Notes under the pieces: model-generated | What the model was told of the DNA's origin: nothing | Databases searched by the model: none | Seen by the model: the letters and a program-made list of their open reading frames with translations, nothing else | Made by a program: the position numbers and the translations under genes | Source of the DNA: Clostridia bacterium | GTDB taxonomy: Bacteria > Acidobacteriota > Terriglobia > Terriglobales > Acidobacteriaceae | Length of the DNA: 64,000 bases | Direction of reading: 5' to 3' | NCBI GenBank assembly: GCA_035561135.1 | Contig: DATMYA010000030.1 | Span: 32,839 to 96,838 of the forward strand | Shown: piece after piece, positions 47,267 through 55,156 of the stretch | Position numbering within the stretch: the first letter of the stretch is position 1 | Layout: the number at the start of each line of letters is the position of its first letter

Positions 47267-47281
47267 TAGCCCACTAATTGG
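47264..47281. promoter_or_regulatory. Operator-like palindrome overlapping the tad block two start site
   Basis: A perfect inverted repeat CAATTAG-CCCA-CTAATTG begins inside the -10 box and spans the expected start site (about 47273). Its position suggests repression by a dimeric regulator. Confidence 0.5.
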
Positions 47282-47316
47282 GGTGTGCACCTGTGAACGA
47301 TAAGGTGCCAGTTGAT

Positions 47317-47880
47317 ATGCAAGCTAACCGACCCACACGCCGAGGTTCTCGACAAGCGGGGCAGAGCCTCATCGAAACCGCGCTGCTAATTCCGCTCTTA
47401 TTGCTGCTCGTTTTCAATGTCATCAATTTCGGCTACTACTTCATCGTGGCTCTGCAATTAGCTTCTGCCCCGCGCGAAGGAGTTGAATACTCCATACAGG
47501 GATTTCAAACGCCTGGCCAGGTTAACCTCGCTCCGGCCGGTCCCGCGTCGAATACCATGTCCGTCAGCTATCTCACATACCAGGACATGAACCGGCTCGC
47601 CGGCAGTGCAAGTACGCCAATGCGTGTGTGCACCAAGTCGATTGCAGGAGGCACTAACGGCACAGGCTCAAGCCAGACGGCAAAGTGCGCGTACTTCAAT
47701 GGCGCAAGCTCGGCGACTTTCACCGGCCCGGCCTCCGATCCCGAAGCTCCACTGTTTGTGCTTCACCGCGTTGATGTGCAGTACACCATCACCCCCATCA
47801 TTCCCGCGGAAGTTTTCGGACTGACAGTTTTGCCCAATCTGACTTTTCATCGTCAGGTTTCCATGCGGGCGATGGACTAA
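47317..47880 (+). CDS. tadE: TadE-like minor pilin
   Basis: A 187-residue protein with the TadE pattern: GQSLIETALLIPLLLLLVFNVINFGYYFI, a prepilin-like helix with conserved Glu after a short basic leader. The rest is a soluble, Cys-containing domain (AGSASTPMRVCTKS, TAKCAYFNG). I chose the ATG at 47317 with AAGGTG upstream; a GTG at 47293 is also possible. Confidence 0.82.
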   Translation: MQANRPTRRGSRQAGQSLIETALLIPLLLLLVFNVINFGYYFIVALQLASAPREGVEYSIQGFQTPGQVNLAPAGPASNTMSVSYLTYQDMNRLAGSASTPMRVCTKSIAGGTNGTGSSQTAKCAYFNGASSATFTGPASDPEAPLFVLHRVDVQYTITPIIPAEVFGLTVLPNLTFHRQVSMRAMD

Positions 47881-47889
47881 CAGACAAGT

Positions 47890-48333
47890 ATGACGGTACG
47901 TCATAACACAAAACGGAGAGGCGCAGCACAGATCGAGTTCGTTCTCTCGATCATGCTGATCATGTTCCTGATCTTCTGGACGTGGGAAATGGTGATGCTC
48001 GTTTACACCTACTCCACACTGTCCAACGCAGCGAAGGAAGGCGTTCGGTACGGCATCGTCCACGGTTCGCGGAATACCATCTGCGGTGCCGATGTCAACT
48101 GCGCCAAGGAAAAGGTCGAAGCCGTTGTTCTCGACTACGCAAAAATGTCGTTCCACGACTTATCCGCCATTTCCATCGACGTCAGTTATGACCAGGACGC
48201 CAGCGGCACCGAACTTAACGTCCCCCCAGGCCGCGTCACCGTGGACATTGCCTACACCTATGTCCCGTATATCAAGTTGCCCTGGAGCCCTCCGCGGATT
48301 CATGCCTCGGCCCACGGCAGAATTGTGAACTAA
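47890..48333 (+). CDS. TadE/TadF-like minor pilin
   Basis: A 147-residue protein with RRGAAQIEFVLSIMLIMFLIFWTWEMVML, the TadE-type helix with a conserved Glu. It is followed by YSTLSNAAKEGVRYGIVHG, the hallmark post-helix segment of TadE/F proteins. The soluble domain has two Cys. It starts 9 bp after the first TadE-like gene. TadF versus a second TadE cannot be decided. Confidence 0.82.
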   Translation: MTVRHNTKRRGAAQIEFVLSIMLIMFLIFWTWEMVMLVYTYSTLSNAAKEGVRYGIVHGSRNTICGADVNCAKEKVEAVVLDYAKMSFHDLSAISIDVSYDQDASGTELNVPPGRVTVDIAYTYVPYIKLPWSPPRIHASAHGRIVN

Positions 48334-48355
48334 ACGCAAAGTAGGAGGGGCGATC

Positions 48356-50110
48356 ATGCAGGGAAGCACTACCTTCCAACGAAGGAGAAGCCGTTTCCAC
48401 GGCGAATCCGGCCAGACCACGATCCTCGTGGTGCTGGCTCTTGGTCTTTTCCTCCTCGGGTTTGCCGGTCTCGCCGTCGATTTTACGAGTCTTTGGTTCC
48501 ATCGACAGATGGCGCAAGGCGCGGCCGATGCCGCTTGCCAGGCTGGCGCAATGAACATGTTGCTTGTTGCCGAAGGCGCGGGAACCCCCACAGCCGGGTT
48601 CACTCCGGGTGAGCCGTTCAGTTGCTCCGCCACTCCCGGTGCCGTGCCCTGTAAATACGCGGCACTCAATGGGTACACGGCTGCCGCTCTCGCTGATAAC
48701 GTGCCGGGGAACGAGTTGCAGGTCAGCTTTCCAGCTTCTGTTGACGGAGTCACGACACCGCCCGCGACCGCTGCTGCGGTCGCTTTCATGCGCGTCGATT
48801 TGATTGACCGCGTTAAGGTCTTCTTCTCGCCAATGATCACGAGAAAGCCCACGGTCGATGTCCGCGCCGTAGCGGTTTGTGGCGTGGTGGAAGCGGCGGC
48901 GCCAATTCCGATTATCGTGCTGAATCCGACCTGCCCTCACTCCTTCCAAATCAGTGGCAGTGCGAGTTTGAAAGTGGTTGGCGGGCCGAACAAGAGCGTG
49001 CAAGTCAACTCCAGCAATACTGCTTGCGCTGCGGCTACTATCAATTCTGCAGGGCAATGTGCCGGCAATGGCAAGATTGATCTCACACAGGCTGGGTTCG
49101 ATTTCAACGGTTCAACCTTCGGCGTCTTTGGGGCTCCCGCTGCGGCTCCTTCGAACTTTCTGCCAGGCACGGCGGGCTCGTGGGCCTCCCCTTCGTCGCC
49201 AATCTCCGATCCTTTTGCCAGAGTCCCCGCACCGGCAATTCCGGATAAGGCACCCGATCCGAGCCCGGTTGCGTACTTAGAGCACGGGTGTCCCGATCAC
49301 GCGGGATGCATGGAATTTAAACCGGGTCGATACGATGCACCGATCGTCGTTGAGCACCAGTCAGCGATCTTCGAGCCTGGGTTGTATTACATCAAACCCA
49401 CCAACTTCGCAGGTGCGGATAACGTAGACTGCGCGAAACCGGGCTCCGGATGCACGCCTGGTCCCAAAGGCAAGTGCCGTGCGAGCCTCTACGTCGGAAC
49501 GGGATCGGTGGTGAGACCCAGCGACCCAGTCACGTCGCCTGGCGACGGCAGTGGCGGCGTCACTTTCTATTTGTCTGGCTCAGCTGCCACTGGCTACGGT
49601 TCCGTGGTGATCACGTCCTCGGGAAGCGGTCCTGGCGGCCATACGATCGATCCATACAACACCGCGAACGTGATATGTCCTGGCGGGAAGCCTATTGACT
49701 CAAGAGTCGGTCTTCCCGCGAGCATGTCCGGAAACGTGCTTCTGGGGCCGTGCACAAAACGTGGCACCTACATCGGTGCTCCGGGTGAGGAAATCGGGAC
49801 GGGACGCGGTCTCCTAATTTTTCAGGATCGCGCTAATGGCGATCAGAATGGACAATCTAGTTTGCAGGGCAACGGCGGCCTCGTGCTCTCAGGCACGCTT
49901 TATGCGCACAATTGCACTGGCACCCCTTGCAAGCAGCCGCCCGCCGATTACAACGCGTTCCTGCAACTTCAGGGTACTCCCGGAACCGGCACGTACGTCC
50001 TGGGCGAGATTGTTGCCGATCAACTGAACGAGGCCGGCAACGGTGACATCACTATGCAGCTCTCGCCTGACGCCATTCTTGAAATATTGAAAGTCCAACT
50101 TCTGCGTTAA
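48356..50110 (+). CDS. tadG: TadG-like pilus protein
   Basis: A 584-residue protein with AGGAGG before the ATG. The N-terminus, GESGQTTILVVLALGLFLLGFAGLAVDFTSLWFHRQMAQGAADAACQAGAM, is the TadE/TadG 'Flp-helix' with conserved Asp and Ala-rich follow-on. The long C-terminal part is Gly/Ser/Pro-rich with several Cys pairs (CPHS, CAAAT, CPDHAGC) and no von Willebrand domain. It is probably an exported envelope component of the Tad system. Confidence 0.8.
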   Translation: MQGSTTFQRRRSRFHGESGQTTILVVLALGLFLLGFAGLAVDFTSLWFHRQMAQGAADAACQAGAMNMLLVAEGAGTPTAGFTPGEPFSCSATPGAVPCKYAALNGYTAAALADNVPGNELQVSFPASVDGVTTPPATAAAVAFMRVDLIDRVKVFFSPMITRKPTVDVRAVAVCGVVEAAAPIPIIVLNPTCPHSFQISGSASLKVVGGPNKSVQVNSSNTACAAATINSAGQCAGNGKIDLTQAGFDFNGSTFGVFGAPAAAPSNFLPGTAGSWASPSSPISDPFARVPAPAIPDKAPDPSPVAYLEHGCPDHAGCMEFKPGRYDAPIVVEHQSAIFEPGLYYIKPTNFAGADNVDCAKPGSGCTPGPKGKCRASLYVGTGSVVRPSDPVTSPGDGSGGVTFYLSGSAATGYGSVVITSSGSGPGGHTIDPYNTANVICPGGKPIDSRVGLPASMSGNVLLGPCTKRGTYIGAPGEEIGTGRGLLIFQDRANGDQNGQSSLQGNGGLVLSGTLYAHNCTGTPCKQPPADYNAFLQLQGTPGTGTYVLGEIVADQLNEAGNGDITMQLSPDAILEILKVQLLR

Positions 50111-50253
50111 CGAAGGGCAGAACACTGGCAGCGACTGGGCTTAGTCCGTGTGTAGCACCCGACGACAGCGGCGATGCACTCTTCCTGCGCACGGAGATCA
50201 CGCACGCCTGGCCTTCTCGCGGCCTGCTCTATTCGCTGCTAATCCATCAGGTC

Positions 50254-51876
50254 ATGTTTGCGGCATCGCTGCTCGTGCCTTGGAACTACTGGATTCCTGT
50301 TCCGGTCGAAACGAACTCCGTTGAACTTATCGTTCGGCAGCACGAAGTTGTGTATCTGCCGGCTCTAGGCAACGCTGCCGCGCCGCCTGCCTCGGCTCCC
50401 CCGGCGCGGAAAAAGGATGGCGCTCCCGGCAGTGCCTCCGGCGAAGCAGCACAGCAGAAGCCCTTCAGCGGACCGATCTACAAAGGGCCGCAAGTCGTGA
50501 TTTCGAACCCGCCACGGCCGGACAACTATGTTCAGACCATCCGCCAGCCGGACCTCGCAAAGGCTCCGAAGTTTCCGTTTCCTCTGCGGTTGCCGGATGT
50601 CGTGATGGTAGCTCCATCCGTTCCAGCGCTCGCTCCGCAGCAACGCCCTTCGGTTCTGGTGGTCCGCGAATCGCCGCAGGGAGTTGCAGCACCGGTGCCG
50701 CTTCTGCAATTGTCGGCAGAAATCCCCAAGCTGCCGCCATTGCCGACTGGCAACTTGCAAGCCGAATTGCCGGCGCCACCGAGTCCGCCATCAACCTCCG
50801 TCGCCAAGGGCGCGAAGCCCGCCCAGCAGGAACGCTCTGCCGCGAACAACCCCGACGCGGCCGACACTCGCAACCTGCTGGTGCTGAACGCAGTCAAAGT
50901 GCCTGTCGCTGAGCGCGTGGCGGTGCCTCCAGGCGAGTTGCAAGGTGCGTTCGCGATTTCGCCAAATCCTGCTGCGGCCACGCCCGGCGCACCGGCAGCC
51001 TCAAGCGAATCCGGCATTTCGAAATCACAAGATCGGCTCGTCGGAGGTGCCGCATCGAGTCGCGGGACCGGCAAAGGCGGCAACGCCAAAAACGCTGCGA
51101 GCGGATCAGGAGTGGGCAGCGGAACCGGACAGCCAGGCAGCGGAACTGGAGTCAAGCAAGCAGGCAAAGGGACAGGCAATGACAGCGGCGCTGGAACTGG
51201 CCCCGGCAAAGGCACAGGCATTACGGGCGGAGCCGGCACCGGGACGCCCGGTTCCGGAGCTGTGACCGGCCAGAGTGACGGATCGAACAGCGGTTTCCCG
51301 GACATCGTCATCCAGGGTGGCACCGGCAACAGCAGTCGCGTTACCGGCACGCGCGTTCATCCGCCCGCCAGCAATGCCAGCCAGAGTTACGGCATCACGA
51401 TCGTCGCCAGCGCGTCGAGTGGGGGCGGCTTCAAGGATTTTGGCATCTTTCGCAACGAAGCTGTGTATACCGTCTATATCGACATGACAGATGTCGGCGC
51501 CGTCGGCCCCAAGTGGACGCTTCAGTATGCCGTGCTCGCTCAATCGCTCACGAGCGGCAGCACCATGACGTTCCCCGCAACGAACCCGCAACCGAATGGC
51601 GTACTCGCGCCACCATTTCCGATCACGAAGGAACTGCCTCGCCTGCCCCCGCAACTTGCCGGCAGGTATCGCGGACGGAGCATGGTGGTTTATGGAATCA
51701 TTAATGCGGAAGGGAACCTGCAAGACTTGCGTGTCCTTCAGACTCCGGACGTACAGGTGAACCAATCTGTGCTGGAGAGTTTGCGCAGGTGGTCATTCCG
51801 TCCGGCAGAAATGGACGGAAAGCGAGTCTCGACGAAAGTGCTGCTCGGCGTACTGCTGGATGCAGTGCCGCAGTGA
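50254..51876 (+). CDS. TonB C-terminal domain protein, Gly-rich, in tad block two
   Basis: A 540-residue protein as read from the first ATG. The ends are structured: a hydrophobic N-terminal segment and a C-terminal TonB-like domain (GRSMVVYGIINAEGNLQDLRVLQTPD... SLRRWSFRPAEMDGKRVSTKV). The middle is Pro-rich, then a long Gly/Ser/Thr low-complexity stretch (about residues 265-350). The coding frame continues upstream of this ATG to a stop at 50080-50082, with a plausible membrane segment (SRGLLYSLLIHQVMFAASLL). A CTG at 50125 preceded by GAAGGG may be the true start. Confidence 0.75.
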   Translation: MFAASLLVPWNYWIPVPVETNSVELIVRQHEVVYLPALGNAAAPPASAPPARKKDGAPGSASGEAAQQKPFSGPIYKGPQVVISNPPRPDNYVQTIRQPDLAKAPKFPFPLRLPDVVMVAPSVPALAPQQRPSVLVVRESPQGVAAPVPLLQLSAEIPKLPPLPTGNLQAELPAPPSPPSTSVAKGAKPAQQERSAANNPDAADTRNLLVLNAVKVPVAERVAVPPGELQGAFAISPNPAAATPGAPAASSESGISKSQDRLVGGAASSRGTGKGGNAKNAASGSGVGSGTGQPGSGTGVKQAGKGTGNDSGAGTGPGKGTGITGGAGTGTPGSGAVTGQSDGSNSGFPDIVIQGGTGNSSRVTGTRVHPPASNASQSYGITIVASASSGGGFKDFGIFRNEAVYTVYIDMTDVGAVGPKWTLQYAVLAQSLTSGSTMTFPATNPQPNGVLAPPFPITKELPRLPPQLAGRYRGRSMVVYGIINAEGNLQDLRVLQTPDVQVNQSVLESLRRWSFRPAEMDGKRVSTKVLLGVLLDAVPQ

Positions 51877-51914
51877 TTGCCCGGAATTCTTAAGTCGCGC
51901 ACGTCAAGACCCGG

Positions 51915-52217
51915 CTACGAGTTGAACCGAATCCCCATCCCCAACCCCGGCTCGCTTCTGCACACGAGTCCTTGCATTTCAAACTCGCTTCCACCCATCA
52001 GAAAACGCAGAAGAACCTGGCCATTACGGGGCATCGGCTCGGTGGTTTCCACGAAGCAGCCCTCAAGGCTGATGTCTTTTACCTGGGCTTTGCGTGCGGA
52101 CAGGCTTTCGGCCAGGATCTGAACTTCGCCGAAAAACTTGTATCGAGGGCTAGTTCGACGCTCGCCTATCGACACGGCGCTCATCGTGGGGGTTGGCATC
52201 GCGCAAGTCACGTTCAT
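51915..52217 (-). CDS. PilZ-domain protein
   Basis: A 100-residue PilZ domain with the c-di-GMP-binding motifs RRTSPRYKF (R-x3-R) and DISLEGCFVE (D-x-S-x2-G). It is convergent with the TonB-like gene at the end of the Tad locus, so c-di-GMP control of pilus or envelope behaviour is plausible. Start: ATG at 52217. Confidence 0.87.
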   Translation of the reverse strand: MNVTCAMPTPTMSAVSIGERRTSPRYKFFGEVQILAESLSARKAQVKDISLEGCFVETTEPMPRNGQVLLRFLMGGSEFEMQGLVCRSEPGLGMGIRFNS

Positions 52218-52348
52218 ACTACCGCCTGTGCAGCATGAGAATTGGACAATCGGGCCGGTGCGCTAGAGGTTGCATCCGCGCAGGCTTCCATGTCAAGAAA
52301 AACAAACAGCTTGGGGACAAATAGAAAATGTGGTGTGCGGGCTCCTAA

Positions 52349-52786
52349 TTATGCCTGACGCCGCAGCATTGTGGAAATCGTTCTTGCGAGGCGCAGCCCG
52401 TCCGACGGCCCAATCGGAACAAGGTTGGCCACGGCCAGCACCAGGTTGCAGAGCGCCACCCAAAGCGTAAGCTTGTTCGGGATGCGGCTGAACACTGCAA
52501 ACAACAGCAGATTCATTGCCGGGCCGGCGAAGGTGATGAGAAGCTCGCTCGATGGTCGAGGCGAACGCTTGCGGACCGTGTAGCCGCCCTTGGCGCAGAT
52601 GCCGATTCGCGAAACCGGTACGCCCAGCAGATGGGCCAAGGATGCATGGCCCACTTCGTGAAGTAGTACGCACGGCGTGATCAGGACCGCGGCCCAGATG
52701 CCGTTCGGCCATCCGATGTTGAGCGCCGAAGTGAAGGCCATCGCCACAAAGAACCACAAAACGGAACGTTTTACTTCAATCAGCAT
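52349..52786 (-). CDS. Small M50-type membrane metalloprotease
   Basis: A minimal site-2-protease-like protein of 145 residues. HEVGHASLAHLLG supplies two zinc ligands (near residue 43), and ANLVPIGPSDGLRL gives the N-x2-P-x-(G/x)-D-G third-ligand motif. It has about four hydrophobic segments. Such small M50 proteins are common but poorly studied. I start at the ATG at 52786 (MLIEVKRS); an ATG four codons earlier is open. It stands near decayed sequence. Confidence 0.75.
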   Translation of the reverse strand: MLIEVKRSVLWFFVAMAFTSALNIGWPNGIWAAVLITPCVLLHEVGHASLAHLLGVPVSRIGICAKGGYTVRKRSPRPSSELLITFAGPAMNLLLFAVFSRIPNKLTLWVALCNLVLAVANLVPIGPSDGLRLARTISTMLRRQA

Positions 52787-52976
52787 GAAGCCCCGCAATT
52801 CGCAGCGGAGTTACCCAGCAGTCACAATTCCACTCTGATTCCGCTTGGAAACCCGGCGCGGGTCGCGGAGTTCAGGCGCTCAGCAGCGATCGGCACCCAC
52901 TTATTACGCGCCCTGCGCGGTTTCAAGATGCCAAAGGTTAGTACCCGAAAACCCATCGCTGTGCGATGCCAATACG

Positions 52977-53093
52977 ATTTGCAGCAGCGGCGGGCAGCGG
53001 ACTGCATCATCGAACCGCTCGTTGAAGAAGGTGCCGACTCCATCCATCTCAAAATTCGCCACGAATGCATTCCATTAGTTCTACATAAGCGGT
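52977..53093 (-). pseudogene. Fragment of a di-haem cytochrome c peroxidase-like gene
   Basis: Read on the minus strand, this segment encodes NAFVANFEMDGVGTFFNERF, nearly the same as the internal part of the intact gene at 55157-56545 (NAFVANVEMHGVGTFFDERF). The nucleotide match covers about 110 bp. It is a truncated duplicate or relic with no start, no haem motifs and a disrupted continuation. Confidence 0.7.
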
Positions 53094-53102
53094 GCGACTT
53101 AC

Positions 53103-53347
53103 GCCGGGTGCCCCAGTTCGCGCCCGTAGTTGGCGCTAACCGGGATAACTCCACTGTTTCGGGAAGAACTACCAACTCGACGGACTTCGAGTAGTTTCCG
53201 ACAGTGCGCGTTTTCGAGAATGGAACTATCGAGATCGAGTGGACGGCACCTGATCGAGAAGACAAAACAGTGGACGCGGTCGGGATCAAGAGTATCCTCA
53301 TCCCAGGTTAACGCCGAACTGCACGGCGTGAACCTGGGGCACCCGGC
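53103..53347. mobile_element. MITE-like segment with 22-bp inverted terminal repeats
   Basis: The left arm GCCGGGTGCCCCAGTTCGCGCC (positions 53103-53124; a 22-nt arm) pairs with the right arm 53325-53347, which differs by one base insertion and one substitution. The 245-bp unit has no transposase. It contains a + strand frame fragment (53204-53311). It abuts the next gene's start. Confidence 0.5.
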
Positions 53348-53350
53348 AAC

Positions 53351-53866
53351 ATGAAAAGGACAATTTGCGGGACAATTGTGGCGTGCTCGATCCTCATGAC
53401 GATGCTGTGGTCTCAAGATACGACGGCTGGTCTCGAGCTCCAGTTACGTGCTGATGTGTCTTCAGTCGTGTTGAACGAGAGGTTTCCGATCACGATCACG
53501 CTGGCGAATATGGGAGACCAGCCAGTAACGTTATATGGGAAGTTGTTACGTGGATATGCTGGCGGCATTGTCCTGCATGTAAAGGACAATTCTGGAAAGG
53601 AAGTTGCTCCTCCGGCATTGGATGATGACTTGGTACCTGCTCCTTCGTCATCGTCTAAGGGACGTTTCCTTACCCTGTTCCCAGGTCATCTCTGGGGAAG
53701 AACGGAAGACATCAGCGCATCGGAGCTTGTCGACAAACCCGGTACATACCATTTAACCGTCACGTATCAAAGCCCTCTTCCTGCGAGGCTCGGACAGGGG
53801 CCCCACTTCTGGGGACGCGAAAAAGGCTCGATTGTCTCTAACGAAGTTGTATTCGTTGTCCGATAG
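53351..53866 (+). CDS. Exported protein, function unknown
   Basis: A 171-residue protein with a signal peptide-like start (MKRTICGTIVACSILMTMLWSQD). It is followed by a single beta-sandwich-like domain (LRADVSSVVLNERFPITITLANMGDQPVTLYGK... DKPGTYHLTVTYQSPLP), reminiscent of Ig-like or copper-resistance folds. Base use is somewhat A/T-richer than neighbours, suggesting transfer. The ATG lies 4 bp past the inverted-repeat element, which may supply its leader. Confidence 0.6.
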   Translation: MKRTICGTIVACSILMTMLWSQDTTAGLELQLRADVSSVVLNERFPITITLANMGDQPVTLYGKLLRGYAGGIVLHVKDNSGKEVAPPALDDDLVPAPSSSSKGRFLTLFPGHLWGRTEDISASELVDKPGTYHLTVTYQSPLPARLGQGPHFWGREKGSIVSNEVVFVVR

Positions 53867-53931
53867 CTTGGGTGCTGGCCCATCCTTTCGCGTGTTGCCG
53901 CGTCGTTATCGTTCCAGTGTTTGGCGTGTGG

Positions 53932-53962
53932 CCCATTCAAGCCTTCTTTTGGCTTGAGTGGG
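53932..53962. repeat. REP-like hairpin
   Basis: CCCATTCAAGCC/GGCTTGAGTGGG (11 of 12 Watson-Crick pairs plus one G-T) with loop TTCTTTT. It sits after the exported-protein gene and could terminate transcription. Confidence 0.6.
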
Positions 53963-53989
53963 GCTCTCTTCGGGACTAATGTCACCTAG

Positions 53990-54193
53990 TGCCCTCGCGT
54001 CTCAAGCGATTCCACCAATCCCGAACCCGAGCGCACGACGCTCGCCGTGGCCATCCAATCCCTGTTGACGCGCAACCCAGCGGCTCTCCATGCCGACGGC
54101 TTACAGCGCGCACTCGCCAAAGCGAGCCAAAAACTTGCGCCGGAGTGGCGAGCTACGACCCAAGGCCCAGGCGATCTTGCCAAGTCGGCTTGA
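53990..54193 (+). pseudogene. Coding-like relic without a start
   Basis: A 67-codon frame follows a TAG (53987-53989) and ends at a TGA (54191-54193). It reads as a plausible C-terminus (TLAVAIQSLLTRNPAALHAD, LQRALAKASQKLAPEWRATT). No good start codon or ribosome-binding site is present. It may be the end of a gene whose 5' part was lost. Confidence 0.3.
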
Positions 54194-54281
54194 GAACAAG
54201 TTGTGGCGAACAATCCCGGATCAACGCTGTTCCATTGCCACCGACAGCTTCAGGCGAAGTGCGTGAGAGGCTTTCTCCCGG

Positions 54282-55091
54282 TCAGTGCGCGTGCTCCGGT
54301 TTTGCGCTGAAGAACAGGAAAAAGTTGGTCGGAGCGTCTGGTGTTGCTTGATGACGCGCCTGCGCTTCCCGCAGCGCGTCAATTGAATTAATGCCCCGGG
54401 TACCTTCTTCATCGGGCCACGCGTTTGGGTCTGTAACCAAGACAGATATGATCTGCCACCACACCGCCGGTTTCTGCGTTTCGTCAAGAATGTGACTGTG
54501 GTTTGGCGTGGGGACAACGACAGACGTCCCCGGCGGCACCTTCCCCATCTTCGCCAAAGCCGGTCCAAGTTCGAGGTGAGTTGGGTGCATGGTGCATGTG
54601 CTCAGTTTACCCTTGTGCGCCGTCTCCGGCGGACCAGGTTCAGGGCACTGCACGGGCACATCTGGATGCGGGCTGAAACCCTGGGGTACAAATCCGAACA
54701 GTTGCTTCAGTGCCGTTGCGAGCTCAGGGGTGAACGCGCGGTCGTTGTGTCCAGGAAAGAACGGCACAATAACCCAAAGCTTTTCAACACCACCGATCGG
54801 AGCTCCGGTCGGATCGATCGTCGGCTGATGCCCGACCTGGCAGATGGGCCTCTGGAATTCCCTAGGATCTATGGCGGCCACCTTGCCGTTGTTGTTCAAG
54901 TCATCGAACGGCTCGTGAATACACATGAAGTTCATCAGGTACGTGAACACGAGTTCTTGGCCTTCGCCGAAACCCTCCGTCTGATTGATCGCGATGGTTC
55001 TTGGATTTTGGGATACATCCTGCGCCGATGCTGCAAAACATGCACTTAGCACGAGCGCGATGCAGAGTGATATGCGAAGAGTGGAACGCAT
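54282..55091 (-). CDS. Exported protein with EF-hand-like calcium loop
   Basis: A 269-residue exported protein with GGAGGAG before the ATG at 55091 and a signal peptide (MRSTLRISLCIALVLSACFAASA). A canonical 12-residue calcium loop, DLNNNGKVAAID, lies near residue 64. His-rich segments (HPDVPVQCPEPG, TCTMHPTHLE, PNHSHILDE) and four Cys may bind metal. It is downstream of the di-haem peroxidase-like gene by 65 bp on the same strand, likely co-transcribed. Family not recognised. Confidence 0.65.
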   Translation of the reverse strand: MRSTLRISLCIALVLSACFAASAQDVSQNPRTIAINQTEGFGEGQELVFTYLMNFMCIHEPFDDLNNNGKVAAIDPREFQRPICQVGHQPTIDPTGAPIGGVEKLWVIVPFFPGHNDRAFTPELATALKQLFGFVPQGFSPHPDVPVQCPEPGPPETAHKGKLSTCTMHPTHLELGPALAKMGKVPPGTSVVVPTPNHSHILDETQKPAVWWQIISVLVTDPNAWPDEEGTRGINSIDALREAQARHQATPDAPTNFFLFFSAKPEHAH

Positions 55092-55156
55092 GGAACTCCT
55101 CCATCTGCAACTTGGAGCTGTGCTGGCTTCCACAGCACAGCTCCAAAGCGTCACCG

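Larger units (their letters stand above)
52799..53350. other. Decayed intergenic region
   Basis: About 550 bp with no intact gene. The left part (52822-52975, minus strand) keeps a frame with coding character of unknown origin. The middle (52977-53093) is a fragment of the downstream di-haem peroxidase gene. The right part (53103-53347) is bounded by inverted repeats. Confidence 0.5.
53867..54281. other. Intergenic region with REP-like hairpin
   Basis: A stretch of 415 bp. It contains the 12-bp hairpin at 53932-53962 and an open + frame at 53990-54193 that looks like a coding relic. Nothing else is recognised. Confidence 0.4.

Noticed and set aside
52822..53301. A single 159-codon minus-strand gene
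   Set aside because: The frame crosses the peroxidase relic out of its coding frame and crosses the inverted-repeat element, so it is not a real gene.
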